Origin: JBBDXI01 sp040902425 | GTDB taxonomy: Bacteria; Planctomycetota; Phycisphaerae; Phycisphaerales; UBA1924 | Assembly: GCA_040902425.1 (NCBI GenBank) | Contig: JBBDXI010000038.1 | Location: 1 to 5,362, forward strand | Direction of reading: 5' to 3' | Length of the DNA stretch: 5,362 nucleotides | Part shown: positions 1 through 5,134 of the stretch, piece after piece | Layout of the letters: each line of letters opens with the position of its first letter | Numbering within the stretch: position 1 is the stretch's first letter | Translations under genes and position numbers: made by a program | The notes under the pieces: model-generated | What the model was told of the DNA's origin: nothing | The model's database searches: none | Seen by the model: only the letters and a program-made list of their open reading frames with translations

Positions 1-2
1 TG

Positions 3-50
3 CCGTTTCGGATAGCGAGCGTGGCGGAGAACCAGGGAGTGATGCGATGA
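3..50 (+). CDS. possible 3' end of an upstream gene (tail only)
   Basis: Reading frame 3 is open from the left edge to a TGA at 48-50 and would encode only the last 15 residues (...VAENQGVMR). Its stop overlaps the start of the next gene as ATGA, a common arrangement in translationally coupled operons. The codons are mostly G-ending like those of the downstream gene. ArsR-type regulators often precede AHSA1-like genes, but nothing this short can show that. A rival reading is frame 1, which stops at TAG 13-15. The piece is too short to identify. Confidence 0.25.
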   Translation, partial: PFRIASVAENQGVMR

Positions 51-1147
51 AGACGATGGCGATGGTGGGGGTTGTGCTGGCGCTGGCGGGGGCGGGCGCT
101 TGGGGTCAGGGCCAGCAGGGCGGCTCGGCACTGCTGCGCGGCGAGGACGCCGCGAGCAGTGGCACCCGGGCCGCGGCGGCGGCGGTCGCGCCGCAGGTTG
201 TGGAGCAGATCGTGGCGGCGCCGCCAGAGGAATTGTGGCGGGTGTTCACGACGGGGGAGGGGTTCACGAAGCTGGGCGTGGCGAAGGCGGAGGTGGACCT
301 GCGGGTGGGGGGGCTGATGCGGTCGCACTACAGGCCCGAGGGCGTGATCGGGGATGAGGGGACGATCGAGAACCAGATCATCGCGTACGAGCCCTTGCGG
401 ATGATCGCGTTCCGCATCCACAAGCCGCCGGCGGGGTTCCCGTTCAAGGAGGCGTGGAAAGGGACGTGGTCGGTGGCGACGTTCACGGACCTGGGGGATG
501 GGCGGACGCACCTGCGGCTGGCGGGGCTGGGGTACACGGATGAGCCCGAGTCGCGGGCGATGCGGGAGTTCTTTGAGAAGGGCAACGCGTGGACGCTGGA
601 GAAGCTGGCGTCGCAGTACGACGCGGCGGCGAAGGCGGCGCCGCCCGCGGAGGCGCACAAGACGGGGGCGCTGGACCCGATCGAGCTGGAGGCGGTGGTG
701 CCGGGGACGCGGGAGGAGGTGTGGCGGGCGTACACGACGGGGGAGGGGTGGAAGAAGTTCTTCGGGGTGGAGACGAGGATCGGGGGTGGGCCGGGGGAGC
801 CGTTCGAGGTCTACTTCGGAGCGTCCGCGCCCATGGGGGAGCGGGGGTCGGAGGGGTGCGTGATCCTGAGCCTGGTGCCGGGGGAGATGTTCTCGTACAC
901 GTGGAACGCGCCGCCGAAGTTCGCGCAGGCGCGGAAGGAGCGGACGTGGGTGGTGGTGACGTTTGAGGAGGTCTCGGCGCGGGCGACGCGGGTGCGGGTG
1001 CGGCACATGGGGTTCGCGGAGCGGGCGGCAGCGCACGGGCAGTCGCGGGCGGAGTGGGAGCAGGTGCGGGCATACTTTGCGAACGCGTGGCCGCACGTGC
1101 TGGGGGCGCTGAAGAAGAGCTTTGAGGGGGCGGCTTCGGGCCCGTGA
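47..1147 (+). CDS. exported tandem SRPBCC (AHSA1-like) domain protein
   Basis: This 366-residue protein carries two START/SRPBCC folds of the AHSA1 (activator of Hsp90 ATPase homologue) type in one chain. Domain 1 spans about residues 50-195 and domain 2 about 210-358, joined by an Ala/Pro-rich linker. Each begins with the family pattern: a beta strand, then P-x-E-E-x-W-R-x-F/Y-TTGEG (residues 60-72 and 219-234). Each has the later aromatic strand (TWSVATF near 140; RTWVVVTFEE near 300) and a C-terminal helix with NAW (180-182, 346-348). The fold makes a hydrophobic cavity that binds small ligands or client protein; the ligand is unknown here. Residues 1-20 form a signal peptide (MKTM, a hydrophobic stretch, then AWG), so the protein is probably exported, unlike cytosolic Aha1-type proteins. 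The ATG at 47 is chosen because the signal peptide starts there and an AGGGAG ribosome site lies at 34-39. The frame stays open upstream to the edge, but those residues are not signal-like. No catalytic residues are apparent. Confidence 0.88.
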   Translation: MKTMAMVGVVLALAGAGAWGQGQQGGSALLRGEDAASSGTRAAAAAVAPQVVEQIVAAPPEELWRVFTTGEGFTKLGVAKAEVDLRVGGLMRSHYRPEGVIGDEGTIENQIIAYEPLRMIAFRIHKPPAGFPFKEAWKGTWSVATFTDLGDGRTHLRLAGLGYTDEPESRAMREFFEKGNAWTLEKLASQYDAAAKAAPPAEAHKTGALDPIELEAVVPGTREEVWRAYTTGEGWKKFFGVETRIGGGPGEPFEVYFGASAPMGERGSEGCVILSLVPGEMFSYTWNAPPKFAQARKERTWVVVTFEEVSARATRVRVRHMGFAERAAAHGQSRAEWEQVRAYFANAWPHVLGALKKSFEGAASGP

Positions 1148-1149
1148 CG

Positions 1150-1174
1150 GCCACAGGCGGGACGCCTGTGCCAC
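1150..1174 (+). repeat. short palindromic intergenic repeat, copy 1
   Basis: A perfect 8-base inverted repeat, CACAGGCG (1152-1159) and CGCCTGTG (1163-1170), surrounds a 3-base centre GGA and is followed by CCAC. It begins three bases after the stop of the SRPBCC gene. From general knowledge, closely similar palindromes (GTGGCAC[A/G]GGCGTCCCGCC...) are scattered in many copies in planctomycete and verrucomicrobial genomes. There they are often mis-translated as HGRDARAT- or GTGVPPV-like peptides; here the three forward frames and the reverse give HRRDACAT, TGGTPVPL and GTGVPPV. Its ends match the longer palindrome at 1927-1960. It may act as a REP-like element or an mRNA hairpin between the two cotranscribed genes. 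No transposase is present in the window. Confidence 0.7.
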
Positions 1175-1200
1175 TGAAGAGGGGCGGCCAACAATCGGGG

Positions 1201-1851
1201 GTGGCCACGGTCCCCGGACGCTACTGCATCGGGTGCGGGTTCGATCTGACGGGGATCGCCCCTCGCGGCGCGCCCGCGCGCTGCCCGGAGTGCGGGCGGG
1301 AGTTCGATCCGGTGGATGTGGCGACGTACGACGCGTGGCCGCGGCGGGCGCGGCGGGCGCGCCTCATCCGGCGCGTGGCCATCGTCCTGGCGGTGCTGGG
1401 GGTGGCGGCGGCGTTTTTCCCGCGGGGGTGGGCGGTGGCGCGGCTGACGATCCGGGCGCCGGGGCGGCCGGCGGCGGAGGTGGTGCGGACAGAGCTGATC
1501 GCGCCGGGGTGGCTGAGGGGGCTGACGGGCGCGCGGTACCCGGGATGGACCACGCGGGGAGAGCCGGCGAGCGCCGGGGGCAGGGCGTTTGACTTCAGCG
1601 CGACCGCGACGCGGGTGACGCCGTGGCGGCGCGGGGGGGGCGGGTCGCTGCGGGCGACAGCGGATGCGGACGAGTTGGCGGGCCTGCTGGTGAACGGGGT
1701 CCGCGCGGACGTCGATAACGCCGCGGCGCTGTTCGAGACGGTGATGCCGGGGATGGTGAGCGGCGGGAGCTACGGGGTCTCGATCGACAGCGTGAGGGCG
1801 GTCGGCACGCCGATCCCGCCGCAGTCGACCATCCTGGCCCCGAAGAAGTGA
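1201..1851 (+). CDS. zinc-ribbon, single-pass membrane protein of unknown function
   Basis: From the GTG at 1201 the product is 216 residues. It opens with a four-cysteine zinc ribbon, YCIGCGFDL (Cys 9 and 12) and RCPECGREFDP (Cys 29 and 32). An Arg-rich stretch (RRARRARLIRR) then leads into one transmembrane helix at about residues 58-74 (VAIVLAVLGVAAAFF). The positive charges before the helix predict a cytoplasmic zinc ribbon. The roughly 140-residue remainder would lie outside the membrane; I do not recognise it. Such N-terminal 'CxGCGYDLxG...CPECG' ribbons are typical of planctomycete membrane proteins. The frame extends up to a GTG at 1144 that overlaps the previous stop (GTGA), but the extra 19 residues are mostly the translated palindrome at 1150-1174 and have no homologue-like character. 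The 1201 start is therefore preferred; the nearest ribosome site, GAAGAGGGG (1176-1184), is rather far away. A run of eight G at 1633-1640 lies inside the gene. It is likely cotranscribed with the SRPBCC gene. Confidence 0.75.
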   Translation: MATVPGRYCIGCGFDLTGIAPRGAPARCPECGREFDPVDVATYDAWPRRARRARLIRRVAIVLAVLGVAAAFFPRGWAVARLTIRAPGRPAAEVVRTELIAPGWLRGLTGARYPGWTTRGEPASAGGRAFDFSATATRVTPWRRGGGGSLRATADADELAGLLVNGVRADVDNAAALFETVMPGMVSGGSYGVSIDSVRAVGTPIPPQSTILAPKK

Positions 1852-1853
1852 AA

Positions 1854-1905
1854 GAGGGCCCGCGGCGGCGCGGGGCCGCGCGGGCCCGGGGGGGGGGGGG
1901 CCCTC
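1854..1905. terminator. GC-rich stem-loop between convergent genes, possible terminator
   Basis: Just after the zinc-ribbon stop, GGGCCCGCG (1856-1864) pairs with CGCGGGCCC (1879-1887). The stem continues as CGGC/GCCG after a one-base bulge, giving about 13 pairs around a 5-base loop. A competing outer pairing joins GAGGGCCC (1854-1861) to GGGCCCTC (1898-1905). The site lies between a rightward and a leftward gene, where a two-way terminator is expected. No T-run follows on either strand, so it is not a textbook intrinsic terminator. A run of 13 G (1888-1900) lies within it. Confidence 0.45.
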
Positions 1906-1924
1906 GGTGATGTCTGGTCTTGCG

Positions 1925-1960
1925 GGCACGGGCAAGCCGAAGACGGCTTGCCCATGCCAC
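1925..1960 (+). repeat. palindromic intergenic repeat, copy 2 (long form)
   Basis: GGGCAAGCCG (1930-1939) and CGGCTTGCCC (1944-1953) form a perfect 10-pair stem around AAGA. After one C/A mismatch, GGCA (1925-1928) pairs with TGCC (1955-1958), giving 14 pairs in all. The ends CAC[A/G]GGC and GCC..TGCCAC match copy 1 (6 of 7 and 9 of 11 bases), while the interior differs and is longer. It ends five bases from the stop of the leftward DUF11 gene, so it could also act as a 3' stem-loop or terminator for that transcript. No T-run is present. Confidence 0.65.
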
Positions 1961-1964
1961 CCCG

Positions 1965-3593
1965 TCAGTGGATCTGGGTTGGCTCGAGCTCGTAGGCGGG
2001 CTCGCGGATGGTCTCGCTCTGGAAGCCGGCGCGGAAGCGGATGTTGCCGGGGCGGAGGGCCTTGAGGGTGACCGTCCAGGTGGCGGTGGCCCCGGCCTCG
2101 AGGTTGGCCAGGGGGGCGAAGAGGATGGTGTTGCCATCCACGCGGGCGGGCGTGGGGCCGCCGGTGGTGACGAACTCGAAGGCCTCGGGGATCTCGGCGG
2201 TGATCGTGACATCGCGGTCGACGCCGGTGCCCTGGTTGACGACGGTGATGCGGTAGACCTGCTCGGCCCCGACGAGGACGGGGTCCTGGGTGTCGATGAC
2301 CTCCAGGAGCAGGGCGGGGGCGGTCTGGAAGTTGGTGACCAGCTCGCCGGGTCGGGTCTGGGCGCAGCGGGCCTGGGCGTCGGCGCGGATGCGCAGCGGG
2401 CCGGCGTCGTTGCTGAAGAGGACCAGCGGGATCTCGCGCTGGTCGCCGGGGGCGATGGTGCCCAGGTCGATGACGGCGACCTGGTCCTCGGTGCGGGCCC
2501 GGGGCTCGATCACGCGGGCGCTGCGGTCCATGCTGATGCGGAGCGTGGCCTGCTCGGCGGGGCCGTTGCCGCTGTTGCGGACGGTGACCCGGTAGGGCGC
2601 GTTGCTGCGGATGAAGCCGGTCTCGGGGCCGGCGATGCTGGTCTCGAGCTGGGCCGCCCAGACGTTGATGGTGGTCTCGGTGGACTGGGCCTTCATGCCC
2701 TCGCGGGACTCGGCGACGGCCGCGAACGTGTAGCGGCCGATCTTGTCGGGCTTCAGGTGGGCGGTGAACTCGCGGGAGGCGCCGGCGGAGAGCTGGCCGG
2801 CGTCGAAGGAGAGGGCGCCGTCGGCGCGGCCGCCCTGCCCCCCCTGGGCCTGGGCCGGGGTCACGCCTTCGGGCGTGAGCAGGCGGACCTGGACCGGGTC
2901 GGTGCTGCCGGTGCCGGTGTTGCGGACCATGACGCGGACGGGGATGGGGTCGCAGAGGCTGGCGCTCTCGGGGGCCTGGAGGTCGATGGCCAGCGAGGGC
3001 GCGGTGACGTTGATGGTGGTGCAGAGGACGGGCTCGTAGGCGACGCGGAAGCAGGACTGGAACTCGCCGGGCTGGCTGGGGAGGACGGAGACCTCCAGGG
3101 TGCGGCTCTCGCCGGGCTGGAGTGTGCCGACGCTCCAGCGGCCGGCGGCGGCGTCGCCCGGGGGCCGCTCGCGCGGGGGCTCGCCGGGGGGCTGGGCGCC
3201 GGCGCTCATCTCGAAGCTGCCGGGCAGTTCCTGGATGACGGTGACGCCCTCGAGGGTGAGGTCGCGTGAGAGGTTGGCGACCTTGAGCCGGTAAGGGAAG
3301 GGCTGGCCGACGCGGGCCTCATCGCGGAGGGGCTCCGCGCTGATCTGGACGAGGCTGGAGCGGCCCTCGCCGGTGGGGAAGCTGACCTCGCTGAAGCCGA
3401 AGATGCGGCCGCGCGGGGTGGCCTGCGTCGTGCGCGTCGTCTGCGACGAGGACGCGTCGGTCTGGGTGGTGGTCCGCTGGTCGGGCCTGGTGGTGGTGCT
3501 CGTGGTGGGGCGACCTGTGAAGGTGTCGCACCCGCCGACGGCGATGGCGCTGACCATCGCGATGAATGACGCCGCTCTCATCCTGGCTTGCAT
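1965..3593 (-). CDS. lipoprotein with four DUF11/CARDB-like Ig-fold repeats
   Basis: The 542-residue product starts with a short basic and hydrophobic leader (MQARMRAASFIAMVSAIA) and the lipobox VGGC. Cys22 would be lipidated, so the mature protein is membrane-anchored and faces the periplasm or cell envelope. A Thr/Ser-rich tether follows (about 25-60). Four beta-sandwich repeats come next, at about 79-198, 199-311, 313-423 and 426-539. Each has the DUF11-type hallmarks: an opening strand (YRLKVAN, VRVMVRNTG, YRVTVRNSG, YRITVVNQG), a middle 'LxPGESRTLEV'-like turn (LQPGES, LSAGAS, IAPGDQ, LEAGAT), and a closing strand. Cysteines at 181, 191, 214 and 410 may form disulfides; the first two are close in sequence. 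Such repeats serve as structural or adhesive modules; no enzyme site is visible. Three in-frame ATGs are possible (3614, 3593, 3581). The one at 3593 is chosen because GGGGGAA lies six bases upstream and it gives a normal lipoprotein signal; the 3614 start would add seven residues. Codons are mostly C-ending. Confidence 0.88.
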   Translation of the reverse strand: MQARMRAASFIAMVSAIAVGGCDTFTGRPTTSTTTRPDQRTTTQTDASSSQTTRTTQATPRGRIFGFSEVSFPTGEGRSSLVQISAEPLRDEARVGQPFPYRLKVANLSRDLTLEGVTVIQELPGSFEMSAGAQPPGEPPRERPPGDAAAGRWSVGTLQPGESRTLEVSVLPSQPGEFQSCFRVAYEPVLCTTINVTAPSLAIDLQAPESASLCDPIPVRVMVRNTGTGSTDPVQVRLLTPEGVTPAQAQGGQGGRADGALSFDAGQLSAGASREFTAHLKPDKIGRYTFAAVAESREGMKAQSTETTINVWAAQLETSIAGPETGFIRSNAPYRVTVRNSGNGPAEQATLRISMDRSARVIEPRARTEDQVAVIDLGTIAPGDQREIPLVLFSNDAGPLRIRADAQARCAQTRPGELVTNFQTAPALLLEVIDTQDPVLVGAEQVYRITVVNQGTGVDRDVTITAEIPEAFEFVTTGGPTPARVDGNTILFAPLANLEAGATATWTVTLKALRPGNIRFRAGFQSETIREPAYELEPTQIH

Positions 3594-3597
3594 GTGG

Positions 3598-3623
3598 CAT
3601 TCCCCCGAAAGCATCCGGGAATG
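3598..3623 (-). promoter_or_regulatory. hairpin covering the ribosome-binding site of the DUF11 lipoprotein
   Basis: In the leftward transcript, CATTCCC (complement of 3617-3623) can pair over 7 bases with GGGAATG (complement of 3598-3604). The 12-base loop contains the alternative upstream ATG at 3614. The GGGGGAA ribosome site for the preferred ATG (3593) falls within the right arm, so the folded mRNA would hide it. The pairing is seen directly; a regulatory role is inference. No riboswitch core or protein-binding motif is recognised. Confidence 0.35.
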
Positions 3624-3865
3624 ACAGGAAGCAGACCCGCGGCCGCCCCAGATGCCCTTCGGCGCGCGGTGCTGGATTGCGGGGGGTGGATTCTGATGCG
3701 CTGTGAGCGTACGGGGCGAGGGGCGGTTCGGAGCGCGCGTGAATGGGCGGCTTCATGAAACGGATGCAGGGTGTTCGGGGGGGCGCGGCGCGCCGATCCA
3801 AGTGACGGCGCGGAGGCCGGTTAGCGCTTGTCCATTGCGCATGACCAGGGCGAGTTCATGAAGCT
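3624..3865. other. spacer between the DinB-like and DUF11 lipoprotein genes
   Basis: About 240 bases with less extreme base composition than the flanking genes. The promoter of the leftward lipoprotein gene should lie here, but I find no convincing -35/-10 pair. A run of seven G is at 3777-3783. Small palindromes TTCATGAA (3855-3862) and GAAGCTTC (3860-3867) sit at the DinB stop. On the minus strand one frame ending at 3753 reads protein-like (...VTWIGAPRPPEHP...) but has no start of its own. Confidence 0.4.
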
Positions 3866-4402
3866 TCAGCGCGGCGCGGGTGGGGCGAGGATGGACATGT
3901 AGGCCTCCCAGGGGCCGACCTCGGCGCGGTATTGGTGGGCCAGGGCTTTGCAGGCCTGCGCGACGTGGTTGAGGTCGTGGCAGGCCCATGTCGCGAGGAG
4001 GTTGCGGAGGGTGACGGGGCCGAGGGCGGGGTGGCGGCCGCGGCGGTCGAGGTCGGCGGGGGAGAGGTTGAGGGCGGCGAGGTCGGCGAGGCTCTGCTTG
4101 CGGAGGGCGTCGAACTCGTCGAGGAGCGCGGCGAGGGGCTTGGCGCGGGCCTCGTCGAGGTAGCCCTGGCGGTCGAAGGGGTCGAAGGCGCGGGCGTCGC
4201 CGTGCTGGAGGAGGATGCGGGCGCGGGGGACCCAGTCGGTGCGCTCGCCGTGGATGAGGTGGGCAAGGACGTCGTGGGCGGACCAGGTGTCCGGGCCGTA
4301 GGGGCGGGCGGTCCAGTCTTCGCCGAGGTCGGCGAGGAGGGCACGGAGGACGCGGGGGGTGCGCCGGAGGATGGCGAGGGTGTCGTGGGTGGAGTACTGC
4401 AT
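3866..4402 (-). CDS. DinB-like superfamily protein (four-helix, metal-binding)
   Basis: This 178-residue protein matches the DinB_2-type four-helix bundle in length and layout. The first helix (THDTLAILRRTPRVLRALL) is followed by WSAHDVLAHLIHGE (40-53), whose His48 is the usual first metal ligand. The last helix has CHDLNHVAQ (141-149), where His142 and His146 form the HxxxH pair. The end, HQYRAEVGPWEAYMSIL, closely follows the pattern of family members ending in GPW-x-x-Y. The fold binds one divalent metal through three His; some relatives are thiol-dependent S-transferases, but no substrate can be read here. It is presumably cytoplasmic, with no signal peptide. The ATG at 4402 is chosen because it begins the first helix. 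An upstream ATG at 4480 in the same frame would overlap the hydrolase by 56 bases and add residues unlike the family. It starts 22 bases after the hydrolase stop, so the two are probably cotranscribed. Codons are C-ending. Confidence 0.85.
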   Translation of the reverse strand: MQYSTHDTLAILRRTPRVLRALLADLGEDWTARPYGPDTWSAHDVLAHLIHGERTDWVPRARILLQHGDARAFDPFDRQGYLDEARAKPLAALLDEFDALRKQSLADLAALNLSPADLDRRGRHPALGPVTLRNLLATWACHDLNHVAQACKALAHQYRAEVGPWEAYMSILAPPAPR

Positions 4403-4424
4403 GGGTCGGATCCCCGCGCGGAGT

Positions 4425-5099
4425 TTATGTGTTCGGAGCGGAGCACAGGCGGAGGAGGGCATTGTTGACAGCGCCTGCATGCGTCAGGTTGATGGCATGT
4501 CCCGCCCCTCGGATGACGACGGTGGGTCGAACGCGCGACATGGGGATGATCCGATCGACGCTCCCGTGGATGTGAACGACAGGGCATGGGCAGTCCGCGC
4601 ACCCGGCCCATCCGAGAACGGCGGACATCGCCCATCGCAGGAAGCCCGGGTCCACGGTCCGTGCCTGACGGGCGAGTTCGCGCGCATGCGGCTCATCCAT
4701 GGGGCCCAGCGCCGCCCGCAGAGTGCCCTGAACCATCCGTGATGGCAGCGCCCGCGACCCCGGCGTGAGTCCGCGGAGAGGTGCGAGCGCGCGAAGCCAC
4801 GGGCTGATCGCGCGCGGTGTTTTCGCGCTTGCGATGAGGACCACGCCCCGCGGGCGGACGTGGCGTGCCATTTCCAGGGCGACCATGCCGCCGAACGAGA
4901 CTCCTCCGATCCAGTCGAAGCCGGCACACCCCTCCGTGGCCGCGAACCGCTCCGCGTAGCCCGCGAGCGACTCGGTTCGCTTCGGCGGCGGCCAGGGCGG
5001 GACGACCAATCCCGGGAAGGCCCGGCGCTGGGGTGCCAGCAGCTCTTCGTCGGCTCCCATCCCGGGGAGGAGCAGGAGCTTGAGGTCTGACGCGTGCAC
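4425..5099 (-). CDS. small alpha/beta hydrolase
   Basis: The 224-residue product has the full alpha/beta-hydrolase catalytic set. The oxyanion-hole strand and loop is LLLLPGMGAD (8-17). The nucleophile elbow is GGVSFGG (65-71) with Ser68. The acid is Asp182 in HIHGSVDRIIP, and the base is His201 in RGAGHAINLTH. There is only a short helical stretch (about 95-160) where larger members have a cap, so the protein is near the minimum size. It is likely a cytoplasmic esterase or thioesterase-like enzyme; the substrate is unknown. The GTG at 5099 is preferred: the next upstream ATG (5237) would overlap the preceding gene by about 100 bases and add an Arg/Pro-rich shadow sequence, and many relatives start directly with the LLLPGMG strand. 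The ribosome site before 5099 is weak. It follows the preceding gene by 35 bases. Codon endings are more mixed than in the neighbours, with G and C about equal on the plus strand. Confidence 0.82.
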   Translation of the reverse strand: MHASDLKLLLLPGMGADEELLAPQRRAFPGLVVPPWPPPKRTESLAGYAERFAATEGCAGFDWIGGVSFGGMVALEMARHVRPRGVVLIASAKTPRAISPWLRALAPLRGLTPGSRALPSRMVQGTLRAALGPMDEPHARELARQARTVDPGFLRWAMSAVLGWAGCADCPCPVVHIHGSVDRIIPMSRVRPTVVIRGAGHAINLTHAGAVNNALLRLCSAPNT

Positions 5100-5134
5100 G
5101 CCGCAGCCTAACTCGGGAGCGACGACGGTGAATG

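Noticed and set aside
483..1208. Minus-strand frame of 241 codons starting near the first palindrome
   Set aside because: Almost only Ala/Pro/Ser/Arg; its GTGVPPV segment is just the repeat read in reverse.
811..1935. 374-codon open frame on the minus strand across the two rightward genes
   Set aside because: Pro/Arg-rich translation without recognisable folds, crossing the stop/start junction and the repeat of two well-supported genes.
1150..1960. CRISPR array or composite transposon made of the two palindromes
   Set aside because: Only two copies about 750 bases apart with different cores, no regular spacing, no Cas or transposase gene, and no visible target-site duplications.
1920..3269. 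449-codon open frame on the plus strand opposite the DUF11 lipoprotein gene
   Set aside because: Its protein is low-complexity (Gly/Ala/Asp/Leu-rich) with no domain, it starts inside the palindrome at 1925-1960, and the opposite strand encodes clear repeats and a lipobox. It is a shadow caused by high GC.
3624..3865. Promoter with -35/-10 boxes for the lipoprotein gene
   Set aside because: Candidate hexamers (for example TACGCT on the minus strand) have no partner at a suitable distance; no call can be supported by eye.
3856..4635. 259-codon minus-strand frame overlapping the DinB gene
   Set aside because: Ser/Pro/Thr low-complexity translation in a different frame from the well-matched DinB protein.
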